Under the pieces are notes generated by a model. It was not told the origin of the DNA and searched no databases. It saw only the letters and a list, made by a program, of their open reading frames with translations. Made by a program: the position numbers and the translations under genes. A stretch of DNA of 64,000 bases from Paraburkholderia diazotrophica (GTDB lineage: Bacteria; Pseudomonadota; Gammaproteobacteria; Burkholderiales; Burkholderiaceae). The stretch lies in NCBI RefSeq assembly GCF_900108945.1, contig NZ_FNYE01000023.1:1-64000 (forward strand), read 5' to 3'. Positions 53,553 through 63,219 of this stretch are shown here, piece by piece (positions within the stretch are counted from its first letter, which is position 1; each line of letters begins with the position of its first letter).

Positions 53553-55724
53553 ATGAAGCATTCTCTTGCCAGACGCAAGTTGTCCCGCACCGGGACGCTC
53601 CTGGTCGAACCCGTCGTTAAACTTTGGACCTTGCGTTTCCTGGTGGATCTCGAACTCCATCGGCGGCTCGTGAAACCCAACGGATGGTCGAGCGATCTGG
53701 TAGTGCAGGCACTGCAGCTGCCGCAGCCGCACATCCGGGCTGCGGATGCCGAGGACGAATTTGACTCGATGGCCGATTATGTTGACGTCGGGGAAGAAGC
53801 GTCCGAGACGGCCAACCGCGCATTCAACCGCGAATTGTGCGTACGAGAGCTCCGCAAACGCTTGCGCGAGGCCGAAAACGAAGCCGCGCATGCGTATCCT
53901 CCCGCGATCCTCGCGTCGAACGTGCGGCGTCTGCAGGCACTCGTCGGCCTGAACAATGTCGAGGCAGCCCTTCTGACGTTCGTGACACTGGTGCATACCG
54001 ACAAGATGCTCGATCTGATGAGCGACTGGATCGGCGATCTGACTTCGGCGCGCGTACTCCACGTGCTGTCGGCGGTATTGCGCCTGCCCGAAAAGGACGT
54101 GCGCGCGGCGCTATCGCCGCGCGGCACGCTCGCGCGATCCGGGCTGCTGACGGTGGACCGCAATCAACGGTGGACGCTTGCGTCAAAACTCGATCTGTTG
54201 TGCGACGGCTTTGCCGACCGGATCGTGTCCGACGAAATCGATCCCGTCGATCTGTTGCGCGGCATGGTCACACTCGCGCCATCCGCAACGCTCGCGGAAG
54301 GGGACTTCGAGCACGTCGGTGAATCTGTGTGCCTGATGCGTTCGTACCTGAGTCGGGCCGCCGCGGCGCGCCGGCGCGGCGTCAACGTTCTCGTTCACGG
54401 CGAACCGGGCACTGGAAAGACGGAACTGACGCGTGTGCTCGGCGGCATGCTCGATCTCTCGCTTTACGAAATCGCGGGGGAAGATGCGAGCGGCGACGCG
54501 GTGCTCGGCGAGCAGCGCTTGCGAGCGTTTCGCGCAGCGCAGGCGTTTTTCGCGGAGCGGCCGGTGCTGATCGCGTTCGACGAGGCCGAGGATGTGTTGT
54601 CCGGATACGGATCGAAGGAGCAAAGTGTCGCGCAGCGACGCAAGGCGTGGCTCAATCGCGCGCTGGAAGAAAACCCAGTTCCGACCGTGTGGCTGTCCAA
54701 CTCCGTGCACGGGCTCGATCCGGCGTTTGTGCGGCGCTTCGACATGGTGCTCCACATGCCCTTGCCGCCCGCCCGCATGCGCGAGCGGATCTTCCAGACT
54801 GCGTGCGGCAACCGCCTCTCGGGCGCCGTGGCGCAGCGCATGTCCCGGCACGCCAGCCTGACGCCGGGTGTCGTCGCGCGCGCCGCCGCCGTGCTCGACG
54901 GGGTCGGCGATCAATGGTCACCCGAGCGCTACAACGCCACGCTTGAACGGCTCGTGAGCGGCACCCTCCAAGCGCAGGGCCACGTGCCGTTGTCTCGCGT
55001 CGATTTGCCGCCGTTCGGGCCCGACTACGCGCTCGGCAACGTGAACGCCGACTGCGACCTGTTCGCACTCGCGGAAGGGGTGAAGCGCGAACAGTCGGCG
55101 CGGCTGTGCTTTTACGGGCCTCCTGGCACGGGCAAGACGGCTTATGCGGCGTGGCTCGCACATGAGATCGATCGCCCGCTGATCGCTCGGCGCGCTTCCG
55201 ATCTCCTTTCGCCGTTCGTTGGCGAAACCGAGCACAACATCGCGCGTGCCTTCGAGGATGCGCTGCGCGAAGGCGCCATGCTGTGTATCGACGAAGGCGA
55301 CAGCTTCTTGCGCGACCGGTCGCTCAGCCACCATAGCTGGGAAGTGACGGCCGTGAACGAGATGCTTGCGCAGATGGAGCGCTTCAGCGGCGTGCTGATC
55401 ATCTCGACCAATCTTGTCGACACCCTTGATGAAGCCGCATTGCGCCGATTCGACGCGAAGATTCTCTTCCGGCATCTGAGCGCCGACCAACGGCGCGCCT
55501 GTTTCACCGACCGGTGCCGGGCGCTCGGCCTGCATGAAGACCATATTGACACCGTCTTTGCACGGCAGCTCGCGAAGGCCGACACGCTTTCGCTCGGCGA
55601 CTTCGCCGCCGTCGTTCGACGTCATCGACTGCAACCGTATCAGTCGGCCACCGATTTCGCGCGTGCGCTTGCGGCGGAATGTGCGTTGAAGCAGCGGGGC
55701 TCGGCACCCATTGGATTCATCTGA
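53553..55724 (+). CDS. ATPase with two AAA+ domains
   Basis: 723 aa from the ATG at 53553; ribosome site weak. The N-terminal ~270 residues are a helical domain (WTLRFLVDLELHRRLVKPNG near residue 30). First AAA+ module: Walker A GEPGTGKTE (~283), Walker B LIAFDEAED (~340), VWLSN sensor. Second module: GPPGTGKTAYAAWLAHEIDR (~522), MLCIDEGDSF (~576), IISTNLVDTLDEAALRRFD (sensor and Arg finger). Two-ring AAA proteins of this kind remodel protein complexes; the client is unknown. A decayed relative of its N-terminus lies at 45.1-45.4 kb. It is followed by DUF2779 and YhaO/YhaN genes on the same strand. Confidence 0.85.
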   Translation: MKHSLARRKLSRTGTLLVEPVVKLWTLRFLVDLELHRRLVKPNGWSSDLVVQALQLPQPHIRAADAEDEFDSMADYVDVGEEASETANRAFNRELCVRELRKRLREAENEAAHAYPPAILASNVRRLQALVGLNNVEAALLTFVTLVHTDKMLDLMSDWIGDLTSARVLHVLSAVLRLPEKDVRAALSPRGTLARSGLLTVDRNQRWTLASKLDLLCDGFADRIVSDEIDPVDLLRGMVTLAPSATLAEGDFEHVGESVCLMRSYLSRAAAARRRGVNVLVHGEPGTGKTELTRVLGGMLDLSLYEIAGEDASGDAVLGEQRLRAFRAAQAFFAERPVLIAFDEAEDVLSGYGSKEQSVAQRRKAWLNRALEENPVPTVWLSNSVHGLDPAFVRRFDMVLHMPLPPARMRERIFQTACGNRLSGAVAQRMSRHASLTPGVVARAAAVLDGVGDQWSPERYNATLERLVSGTLQAQGHVPLSRVDLPPFGPDYALGNVNADCDLFALAEGVKREQSARLCFYGPPGTGKTAYAAWLAHEIDRPLIARRASDLLSPFVGETEHNIARAFEDALREGAMLCIDEGDSFLRDRSLSHHSWEVTAVNEMLAQMERFSGVLIISTNLVDTLDEAALRRFDAKILFRHLSADQRRACFTDRCRALGLHEDHIDTVFARQLAKADTLSLGDFAAVVRRHRLQPYQSATDFARALAAECALKQRGSAPIGFI

Positions 55725-55827
55725 CGCGGCCCGCGAGTCCCGCGAACTCAACTTTCCCGGGCGCGCGTCGTTAAGTGGGTGAGCCTTCAGTGCGAACCAG
55801 TGCATCTTTCTTCAGGAGCCGTTTTTT

Positions 55828-57336
55828 ATGTCGATGAGACCTTTGTCAAAGTCCAAGCTGATGGCGTATCGCCAGTGCGCGAAACGGCTCTGGCTTGAGG
55901 TCCATCGACCAGGGCTTCGCGAGGACTCGGCCGCGACCCGCGCGAGTTTTCGCACCGGCCATCAGGTGGGCGCGCTCGCACAGCGACTCTATGACGTCAA
56001 AGGCGAGGGAACGACTATCGAGTTGCGCCTTGGGAACGTGAACGAGGCGCTCGCCCGGACTCAGGACGCGCTGTGCACATCAGGTCCGATTTTCGAAGCG
56101 GGCTTCGCCATCGATGGCGCGCTGTCCTTCGCCGACGTCATGCTGCGAACCGATACGTCAGACTCGACGGCCTGGCACATGGTGGAAGTCAAATCGTCCA
56201 CGGAGATCAAGGACTACTACCTCGACGACGCGGCGATTCAGGCTTTCATTGTGAAACGCGCGGGCGTTGCGCTCGAGACCATCGCGCTGGCGCACATCAA
56301 CCGCAACTGGGTGTATCGCGGCGATGGCGACTACCGCGGCCTGCTGGCGGAACATGATGTGTCGAGACACGCGTTCGGACGCGAAGACGAAGTGCAAACC
56401 TGGATCGACGCTGCGCAAGCTGTCGTGCGGCAACCGGACGAGCCCGACGTGCGCATCAACCGACAATGCGTCACGCCGTATGCGTGCGGCTTCCTCGCGC
56501 ATTGCGAGCGTGCCGAACCGCGTGCCGAGCATCCCGTGCAGTGGCTTCCGCGCATACAGCGCAAGGCGCTTAAAGGCTGGATCGAAGCGCACCCCGGCGG
56601 GGATCTGAACGACGTGCCAGACGATCTGTTGACCGACATGCAGCGCCGTGTCAAAACGCATACGCTGTCGGGCGAGACCTTCTTCGACGCGCAAGGCGCC
56701 GCTGCGGATCTCGCAGGCCACGGCCTGCCGGCGTACTTTCTCGACTTCGAGACTATCCAGTTTGCGGTTCCCATCTGGAAGGGCACGCGTCCTTTTCAAC
56801 AGATCCCGTTTCAGTTCAGCGTCCATCAACTCTGCTCGGATGGCCGGCTCGACCATCGATCTTTTGTCGATCTGTCGGGCGGCGATCCTTCGCTCGCCTT
56901 TGCGGACGCGCTGGTGAGCGCATGCGGCGACACCGGGCCCGTGTTCGCCTACAACGCGTCGTTCGAAGCAACGAGAATCCGCGAACTCGCCGGACGCTTT
57001 GGTCATGTCGCGACGGCGCTTCTCGCGATCGAGGCCCGCATCGTGGACCTGCTGCGCATCACGGAGCGACGTTACTATCATCCGGGGCAACGAGGAAGCT
57101 GGAGCATCAAGAGCGTGCTGCCAGCCATTGCGCCCGAGCTCAACTATCGGGCACTCGAAGGGGTGCAGGACGGCTCGATGGCGATGGAAGCCTTTCGCGA
57201 AGCGATCGCTACCGAGACTTCTTCGCAACGCCGTGTGCAGATCGAGCAGCAACTGATCGACTACTGCGCCCTCGATACGTATGCAATGGTGCGGCTCTGG
57301 CAATTCTTCGCGGGCCGGCGCGATCTCGCGTTGTAG
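55828..57336 (+). CDS. DUF2779 protein: Cas4/RecB-like nuclease plus DEDD-type exonuclease domain
   Basis: 502 aa, AGGAG ten bases before the ATG. N-terminus: LSKSKLMAYRQCAKRLWLEV (the Cys and RLWLE pattern of Cas4/RecB-like proteins), D in LSFADVMLR and VEVKSSTEIKDYYLDD (~119-135) as PD-(D/E)XK-like residues; later C-x4-C near TPYACGFLAHC (possible Fe-S or zinc ligands). C-terminal half: LDFET (~303), FAYNASFEATRIRELA (~374) and LDTYAMVRLW (~481), the acidic residues of a DEDD 3'-5' exonuclease fold. Predicted DNA-processing enzyme. 103 bp after the AAA gene. Confidence 0.82.
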   Translation: MSMRPLSKSKLMAYRQCAKRLWLEVHRPGLREDSAATRASFRTGHQVGALAQRLYDVKGEGTTIELRLGNVNEALARTQDALCTSGPIFEAGFAIDGALSFADVMLRTDTSDSTAWHMVEVKSSTEIKDYYLDDAAIQAFIVKRAGVALETIALAHINRNWVYRGDGDYRGLLAEHDVSRHAFGREDEVQTWIDAAQAVVRQPDEPDVRINRQCVTPYACGFLAHCERAEPRAEHPVQWLPRIQRKALKGWIEAHPGGDLNDVPDDLLTDMQRRVKTHTLSGETFFDAQGAAADLAGHGLPAYFLDFETIQFAVPIWKGTRPFQQIPFQFSVHQLCSDGRLDHRSFVDLSGGDPSLAFADALVSACGDTGPVFAYNASFEATRIRELAGRFGHVATALLAIEARIVDLLRITERRYYHPGQRGSWSIKSVLPAIAPELNYRALEGVQDGSMAMEAFREAIATETSSQRRVQIEQQLIDYCALDTYAMVRLWQFFAGRRDLAL

Positions 57337-57442
57337 CGCGTGGCGGCCCGTGCAACGCGATGTCAGGCCGCGTTCTCCCACGCTGAGCCGTCAGCCGGTC
57401 TTACTCATGCCCGGGCCTTGTCGCCGCGACAGCACGCGCGGA

Positions 57443-57460
57443 ACTATGTTTGTACATAGT
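57443..57460. promoter_or_regulatory. Perfect palindrome downstream of the DUF2779 gene
   Basis: ACTATGT-TTGT-ACATAGT: seven-base arms with a four-base spacer, AT-rich in GC-rich DNA. Looks like a dimeric repressor site, but no regulator can be assigned; it lies 80 bp beyond the stop of the minus-strand 91-aa gene. Confidence 0.4.
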
Positions 57461-57538
57461 GGTCGGCGCCAAAAAAGACGCTGTGCGACGGATCCATCGG
57501 CATTGGGATCGAGTCAAGCGAGACTACTGCACGTGCGA

Positions 57539-57814
57539 TCAACTGGCCGTCAACATGGCGAGAAGCTGCTGCAGTCTGCGCAACTGCGCGGGCGTGATGC
57601 CGGGCGTGAGGCATGCCTGGTGCACGCGCGCGCGCCAGTAGCCCTGGCCGAAAACCGGCATCGTGCAATCGAACCGGATGACCTGTTCCAGATGAGCGAT
57701 CGCCGCGTCGAGATTGTTGATCGTGTAAGGGCTGGCGCTCCCCGTCGATGCCTGTCGCGCGGGTGGTTGCTTCTGCTGGCTCAAATCGGGCATCTGAATC
57801 CGGTCTGCAATCAT
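57539..57814 (-). CDS. Small protein of unknown function
   Basis: 91 aa. Residues 1-~30 look disordered (Gln/Pro/Ser-rich). The rest is a compact helical unit (INNLDAAIAHLEQVIRFDCT, FGQGYWRARVHQACLTPGIT, PAQLRRLQQLLAMLTAS) with protein-like composition. No clear ribosome site and no family recognised. Opposite in strand to both neighbours. Confidence 0.5.
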   Translation of the reverse strand: MIADRIQMPDLSQQKQPPARQASTGSASPYTINNLDAAIAHLEQVIRFDCTMPVFGQGYWRARVHQACLTPGITPAQLRRLQQLLAMLTAS

Positions 57815-57893
57815 GGAGACGAGATGATCGGCCGGCGTTGGGACATTTCGCGTCTCTAACCCCCGTCGGCATGGGAACGAACATGGGCGCGTG

Positions 57894-57916
57894 ATCGGGA
57901 CGCGATTCGTCCCGAT
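57894..57916. promoter_or_regulatory. 19-bp palindromic motif, copy 1 (upstream of the YhaO-like gene)
   Basis: CGGGACGCGATTCGTCCCG with flanking AT gives nine-base perfect arms. Nine bases after the 19-bp core lies TAGCAT, a possible -10. The YhaO-like gene starts 108 bp downstream. Same core at 62932 and 63331. Confidence 0.65.
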
Positions 57917-58024
57917 GCCAGGCTAGCATGAGCCTGCCTGTCGTTTCGCTTAGAATCGACGTCCGGCATCGGCGGGCCAATGGGTGCGCGCGTCGATGAC
58001 CCATCGTTCAATCGGGGAGTGAAC

Positions 58025-59281
58025 ATGCGGTTTATCCATGCGGCGGATATTCATCTCGACAGCCCGCTTCACGGCCTGAGCGCCTATGCGGACGCGCCCG
58101 CGGCGATGCTGCGCAATTCGACGCGCGAGGCGTTCTCATCGCTGGTGGCGACCGCCATCGACGAAAAGGTCGACTTCGTGGTGATCGCAGGCGATCTGTA
58201 CGACGGCAGCTGGCGTGACCACAACACGGGTATCTTTTTTTGCAGGGAGATGGGCCGGCTGCGGCGCGCGGAGATTCCCGTGTTCGTCCTGTTCGGCAAT
58301 CACGACGCCGAAAGCGAAATGACGAAGCAACTGCAACTGCCCGACAACGTCCGTACCTTCTCGACGCGCAAGGCGGAGACATTCAGGATCGACGCGCTGA
58401 AAGTTGCACTGCACGGCCACAGCTTCAAGGAACGCGAGACCACCGCGAATCTCGTCACGGGCTACCCGGCGCCTGTGTCCGGCTACTTCAATATCGGCGT
58501 GCTGCATACGGCTCTCGAAGGCAACGCGGCGCACGCGAGCTATGCGCCGTGTTCGCTGGCGGAACTGCATGGCAAGGGCTATCAGTACTGGGCGCTTGGG
58601 CACGTGCACGAGTTTGCGATGTGGCAGGATCGATCGACGGTGGTTTTTCCGGGCAATCTGCAAGGCCGCAATATCCGCGAGACGGGGCGTCGTGGCGCCG
58701 TGATGGTAACGGTCGACGACTCGGGCGCTGTCGTGGTCGAGCGGCTTTTCGTCGATGTGTTGCGCTGGGAGGCGGTGGAAGTCGATGCGTCGGCCTGCGC
58801 GACGCTGAACGATGTCGCGCGCGCGGTCGGCATTCATCTGGAAACGCTGGCGGCGTCAGCATCGACGACCGTGCCTCACGCCGTGCGCGTGACGGTAACG
58901 GGACCGAGCGCCGCGCATGGCGATCTGTTCGGACTCGAACCGCAATTGCGCGCCGAAGTGCTGGCGCAGATCGCGGGCCTCAGCCACGAGCGCCTGTGGC
59001 TCGAAAAAGTGCGTATTGAGACAAGTCCGCCCGCTGATAGCGGTTCCGTGCTGGATCGCGCGGATGCCATTGCTGATCTACACAACCTGCTCGTTGAAGC
59101 CGAGTCCGATCCAGACTTTCTCATGATGCTGAAAGAGCGGCTGATCGGACTGGCGACACATTCGCCTCACGAGCTGCAGGAAATGGTGCCCGCGCTGTCT
59201 CACGTGCGCAACGACGATCTGGCGGGGCTGGTGCGTGAAGTGCGCTCCGGTCTGCTCGAACAGGTGGCAAAGGCGAACTGA
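58025..59281 (+). CDS. DNA repair exonuclease of the SbcD/YhaO type (metallophosphoesterase)
   Basis: 418 aa from the ATG at 58025 (GGGGAGTGA upstream); an in-frame ATG at 57980 was rejected because the family starts MRFIHAADIHLDSPL. Calcineurin-like metal motifs are complete: AADIHLDSP (6-14), VVIAGDLYDG (~53-62), LFGNHDAE (~91-98), KVALHGHSF and YWALGHVHEF (~188-197). The C-terminal ~170 residues would contact the ATPase partner. Acts as a Mn-dependent nuclease with the SMC-like protein encoded 3 bp downstream, by analogy to SbcCD and Mre11-Rad50. Confidence 0.9.
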   Translation: MRFIHAADIHLDSPLHGLSAYADAPAAMLRNSTREAFSSLVATAIDEKVDFVVIAGDLYDGSWRDHNTGIFFCREMGRLRRAEIPVFVLFGNHDAESEMTKQLQLPDNVRTFSTRKAETFRIDALKVALHGHSFKERETTANLVTGYPAPVSGYFNIGVLHTALEGNAAHASYAPCSLAELHGKGYQYWALGHVHEFAMWQDRSTVVFPGNLQGRNIRETGRRGAVMVTVDDSGAVVVERLFVDVLRWEAVEVDASACATLNDVARAVGIHLETLAASASTTVPHAVRVTVTGPSAAHGDLFGLEPQLRAEVLAQIAGLSHERLWLEKVRIETSPPADSGSVLDRADAIADLHNLLVEAESDPDFLMMLKERLIGLATHSPHELQEMVPALSHVRNDDLAGLVREVRSGLLEQVAKAN

Positions 59282-59284
59282 ACC

Positions 59285-62200
59285 ATGCGCATTGGCAAGC
59301 TCGAACTGATCCGTTACGGCAAGTTCTCCGACGAAGCGGTGGGATTCCCCCGTTCGTCGCGCGATTTTCATTTTCTGGTCGGACCCAACGAAGCCGGCAA
59401 GTCCACTATCAAGACGGCGATCACCGAATTGCTGTTCGGGATGCCGCACAGCTCGCCGCTCGATTTCATCCATCCGCAGAGCGAACTGCGTCTGGGCGCG
59501 ATGATCGAGCATTCGGATCAATCGCTTGCGTTTCATCGGTCGAAGGCGAGGAAAGCGTCCTTGGTCGCGCCGACGGGCGAGCCGCTCGCGGGCGATGCGC
59601 TCGCGCCATTTCTCGGTACGACTGACAAGGCGTTCTTCGAGCAGATGTTCTGTCTTGATCACACGGCGCTGGTCAAGGGCGGGCAGGGCATTCTGGACGC
59701 GTCGAGCGACGTGGGACAGGTGTTGTTCCAGTCGGCGGCGGGCATCTCCAGTCTCGGACCTGTGCGAGAGCGGCTCGTGGAGGAGGCGGATCGCCTATGG
59801 AGCAAACGCAAATCGGGCGAGCGCACCTACTACGTCGGACAGAAGCAACTGGATGAAGCGAGCGCCGAACTGCGAGCCGCAGCGGTGCGGACATCCGCGT
59901 GGCGGGCGGCGCAGGAGGCCGTTGACGAGGCGCAGGAAGGAAAGGAGTCCGCTGAGCGACGGCACGCTGAACTGGAACTGACGCGCAGCCGCCTTGAGCG
60001 CATTCGCCGCGTCGCGCACCATCTGGCCGTGTGGCGGGAAAAAAACGCCGAACTAGACGCGCTCGGCGAGGTGATTGACCTGCCGGACGGTGCCAACGCA
60101 ACTCTGCAAGGCGCGTTGAGCAAACTGGCCGCCGCGCAAAGTGCGCTGGAAATCCATCTGCGACGTGTCGGCGAACTGCAAGGCGCGCTGGAAATCGCAG
60201 AAGTGGATCACGTCGCGCTGGCGTTCCAGAGCGAAGTCGAAGCGCTCGAAAGCGCGCGTCATCGCTGCGGTGACCACGAAGCGGACATCGCACGCCTTGA
60301 ACAGCAGGTCACGATGCTCGTGCGTCAGATCGCCGATGCATGTACGCAACTCGAATGGCCCCGGGACGAAGCGGCGGCGCGCAACTGCGTGCCCTCGGCG
60401 CTCGCGCTGCAGACGGTCGAAAGCCTGATGCGCGAGCGCGGCAAGCTTGAGCAGTCGGTCGTCAATGCGCAGCAGGCGATAAAGAAGAAGCTCGCGGACA
60501 TCGCCGAGCTCGGTCGCAAGCTTGAGAGCCTGCCGGATGGCGACGTTCCCGCAGAAGTCTTGGCCGCGTTGCGTGCGGGACAGCGATATGGCGAAAACAC
60601 CTCTGCACAGCGCCGGCTGCAAGATGCCGCCGCCGACGCGCAGCGCACGCTGGACGCGAGTCTCGCTGCGCTGGGCAAATGGAGTCGTCCATTGCCGGCG
60701 TTGAAGGCTATGACCCTGCCTTCGGCGGAACGTGTCGCGTCGTTGCGCGCGGAGCGCGATGAGCTCGTCTCGCGTCTGATGCGCGTGCGTGACCGCCGTG
60801 ATGAAGCGCGTGAGAGCGAAGCCCTCGTGGTCGCAGAACACGATGCGTTTGAGCAGGCCAATCAGATCGTCACGGCTGAACTCGTCCTGCAAGCGCGCGA
60901 TGTGCGCGACGCGGCATGGGTGGCGATCAGGGATGGTGCGGTGTCGGTTGCCCGCGGGGCGCCGGAATTCGAAGCATCCGTGAAGGCAGCGGATATCCTC
61001 TCCGACCAGCAGGTCGACTCCGTCACGCAAGCGTCGGAACTGTCGAATCTGAAACAGCGCGTTCTCGAAGCGAGGGAGGCGGTGGCGCGCGCCAATCAGC
61101 GCGTTACCGAAGCAGAACAGGCGCTCGCGGGCTTCGACGCGGCCTGGACGTCGATCGTTTCCGAGCAGGAATTGACCGGCATGGCGCTCGACGATATCGC
61201 TTCGTGGATGACGCGCCGCGAGCACGCGCTGCACGCCGCCGCGGCGGTCGAAAAGTGCACGGATGAGTTCGAGCGAGAACGCGCGGAAGTTGAAGCGTGT
61301 CGCACAAGACTCGCCGCTTCTCTCGTTCAGGCGGGACTGGGCGGCACGTTGCCTGCCGACCTCGAAGGCTTGTGCGCGCTGGCCGAGAGCCATGTGAGTG
61401 AGCGGAAGCAGGCTGCGACGACGCGGCGTCTTCTCGCCGGACAGATAGAAGCAGCTCAGATCGACGTTGCGACCTTGGGTCGTGACGCGGACAATCATGG
61501 CGATGCACACCGGCTCTGGAAGGAGCAGTGGGCTGCTGCCCTGGCGAAAGCGGGTCTGTCGGCTGTTGCCGGTTCGGATGCCGTGACCGAGGCTGCACTC
61601 GGTATCGCAAGAACGGTTCGCGAACAGCTCGATCAGATCACCTCCATTCGCGACACGCAGATCGGTCCGATGCGCGCCGCCCTGGCGAGCTTCTCGTCTG
61701 ACGCGGGCAGGCTCGCGGCCCAGTTTGGTGTGTCGATGCCTGAAGAGGCGGACGCAAAGGCCATATCGGTCGAACTCTCGCGACGTCTGTCGTCTGCGCG
61801 CGCGGTGCAGGCCGAATCGCAGCGTCTGAACCATGAACTGGCGGATGTAACTGAGCGCGTTCGTCTCGCTCGTGCCGAGGTCGAAGAGGCTGCGGCGCAA
61901 CTGCGTCCGCTCTACGCGCTGACGACCGTCGACACGCCTGACCTGCTGCGTCCGCTCATCGCGCGTTCCGACCGCAGGCGCGAACTCGTGGCTGCCATCG
62001 ATCAGGCGCATAAAAATCTCGTGAACGATGGCGACGGATTGAGCATCGGTCAACTCGCCGACGAAGTCGACGCGACCGATCCGCAGGCGGTCCAGGCCGA
62101 ACTGCTAAGCGTGGGTGCCGCGTTGAGCGATTCGGTCGACGCGCGTGCCGAAAGGGCGACCGCGCTGGCCGAAGCGCGTCAGCGGCTGGCGGCGATCTCC

Positions 62201-62749
62201 GGCGGTGCGAATGCGGCGATTGCCGAGGCAAAACGCCAGGAGGCGCTCGCTTCCATGGCCGAGGCGGCCGAACGCTTCATCAAGGTCGAGACGGCGTCGA
62301 CCATGTTGCGCTGGGCTGTCGACCGGTACCGCGAGCGTCGCCAGGGGCCGATGCTGGCGCGCGCGAGCGCGATCTTTTCTGAATTGACGCTGGGTGCGTT
62401 CGAGCGTCTCTCCGTCGATTACGACCGGCAACCGCTGGCGCTGGCCGCAGTACGTCCGGACGGCGAGCGCGTCGAGATCACCGGCATGAGCGAAGGGACG
62501 CGCGACCAGCTCTATCTGGCATTGCGCCTCGCGGCGCTCGAATTGCATTGCGAGCATGGCGTAGCGTTGCCTTTCGTCGCCGATGACCTGTTCATCAACT
62601 TCGACGACAAGCGGGCGAAGGCAGGGCTTCGCGTGCTGGCGGGAATGGCCACGCGCATGCAGGTGATCTTTCTCAGCCATCACGATCACCTGGTCGAAAT
62701 CGTTAACGAGGTGTTCGGCGCCTCTGCGAACGTGCGATATCTGGGCTAA
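59285..62749 (+). CDS. SMC-like AAA ATPase of the YhaN/SbcC type
   Basis: 1154 aa, three bases after the YhaO-like stop. N-terminal ATPase half: MRIGKLELIRYGKFSDEAVG, LVGPNEAGKSTIKTAI (Walker A, ~31-46), then the YhaN-type segment LLFGMPHSSPLDFIHPQSEL. Residues ~190-1030 are mostly long coiled coil. C-terminal half: EITGMSEGTRDQLYLALRLA (ABC signature, ~1062) and LPFVADDLFINFDD (Walker B, ~1095), then the HD motif FLSHHDHLVE. Forms an Mre11-Rad50-like complex for DNA-end processing. The order AAA-DUF2779-YhaO-YhaN suggests a joint nucleic-acid processing role. Confidence 0.9.
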   Translation: MRIGKLELIRYGKFSDEAVGFPRSSRDFHFLVGPNEAGKSTIKTAITELLFGMPHSSPLDFIHPQSELRLGAMIEHSDQSLAFHRSKARKASLVAPTGEPLAGDALAPFLGTTDKAFFEQMFCLDHTALVKGGQGILDASSDVGQVLFQSAAGISSLGPVRERLVEEADRLWSKRKSGERTYYVGQKQLDEASAELRAAAVRTSAWRAAQEAVDEAQEGKESAERRHAELELTRSRLERIRRVAHHLAVWREKNAELDALGEVIDLPDGANATLQGALSKLAAAQSALEIHLRRVGELQGALEIAEVDHVALAFQSEVEALESARHRCGDHEADIARLEQQVTMLVRQIADACTQLEWPRDEAAARNCVPSALALQTVESLMRERGKLEQSVVNAQQAIKKKLADIAELGRKLESLPDGDVPAEVLAALRAGQRYGENTSAQRRLQDAAADAQRTLDASLAALGKWSRPLPALKAMTLPSAERVASLRAERDELVSRLMRVRDRRDEARESEALVVAEHDAFEQANQIVTAELVLQARDVRDAAWVAIRDGAVSVARGAPEFEASVKAADILSDQQVDSVTQASELSNLKQRVLEAREAVARANQRVTEAEQALAGFDAAWTSIVSEQELTGMALDDIASWMTRREHALHAAAAVEKCTDEFERERAEVEACRTRLAASLVQAGLGGTLPADLEGLCALAESHVSERKQAATTRRLLAGQIEAAQIDVATLGRDADNHGDAHRLWKEQWAAALAKAGLSAVAGSDAVTEAALGIARTVREQLDQITSIRDTQIGPMRAALASFSSDAGRLAAQFGVSMPEEADAKAISVELSRRLSSARAVQAESQRLNHELADVTERVRLARAEVEEAAAQLRPLYALTTVDTPDLLRPLIARSDRRRELVAAIDQAHKNLVNDGDGLSIGQLADEVDATDPQAVQAELLSVGAALSDSVDARAERATALAEARQRLAAISGGANAAIAEAKRQEALASMAEAAERFIKVETASTMLRWAVDRYRERRQGPMLARASAIFSELTLGAFERLSVDYDRQPLALAAVRPDGERVEITGMSEGTRDQLYLALRLAALELHCEHGVALPFVADDLFINFDDKRAKAGLRVLAGMATRMQVIFLSHHDHLVEIVNEVFGASANVRYLG

Positions 62750-62795
62750 CGATTTTTTGGTTCAGCCACACATCGTTGAGTGTTCGTTGTTGCTT

Positions 62796-62844
62796 GCGGC
62801 ACGGTGCGCCAGAACTCCGGCGCGCCGTGCCGCTTTGCTTTTTC
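62796..62844 (+). terminator. Strong intrinsic terminator after the YhaN-like gene
   Basis: GCGGCACGG-T-GCGCC, loop of about seven bases, GGCGC-G-CCGTGCCGC, then TTTGCTTTTT. The stem has about 14 GC-rich pairs around one small mismatch. It lies 47 bp after the stop and closes the yhaO-yhaN transcript. Confidence 0.88.
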
Positions 62845-62931
62845 CTGAGCCAATATCCGGTTGTAAAGCGAATCTCGATACGCAAACGTTTTCGCTTCAG
62901 ACCAAGGGTTCCCGTGTCTTGCCGCGACCAC

Positions 62932-62950
62932 CGGGACGCGAATTGTCCCA
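62932..62950. promoter_or_regulatory. 19-bp palindromic motif, copy 2
   Basis: CGGGACGCGAATTGTCCCA. Nine bases later TATAGT (62960-62965) is a good -10. The 68-aa gene begins 48 bp after that. Confidence 0.65.
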
Positions 62951-63012
62951 ATGCGCATCTATAGTGTCGTCGATGCGGAACACCTATCAGACAGACACTA
63001 CGGGGACCACGA

Positions 63013-63219
63013 ATGGCCACTGAATATCTGCGCGACGACCACTATCACATCATCGGCTCGATCGAGACCGATTCGAGCGGCAAGCAGATCGCGCGTGACG
63101 CGCGTTACAACCGGGTTGGGGAATACGATCCCCGGACCGATCAAACCCGCGACGCTTCTTACCGGATTCTTGGAACGGGTAATCAGCTTTCGGCATTGAT
63201 CTGGCGTGCAGTCAAATAG
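63013..63219 (+). CDS. Small protein of unknown function downstream of motif copy 2
   Basis: 68 aa, GGGGACC before the ATG. Repeated short beta-like units (YHIIGSIETDSSGKQIARDA, RYNRVGEYDPRTDQTRDASY, RILGTGNQLSALIWRAVK). No family named. Promoter-like elements with the CGGGAC palindrome stand directly upstream. Confidence 0.65.
   Translation: MATEYLRDDHYHIIGSIETDSSGKQIARDARYNRVGEYDPRTDQTRDASYRILGTGNQLSALIWRAVK

Noticed and set aside
53046..54062. 338-codon minus-strand frame
   Set aside because: Half of it is antisense to the AAA gene; the free half looks partly protein-like but no family or ribosome site was found.
60053..62053. 666-codon minus-strand frame inside the YhaN-like gene
   Set aside because: Antisense to the coiled-coil region of a well-supported gene; Arg/His-rich and without motifs.
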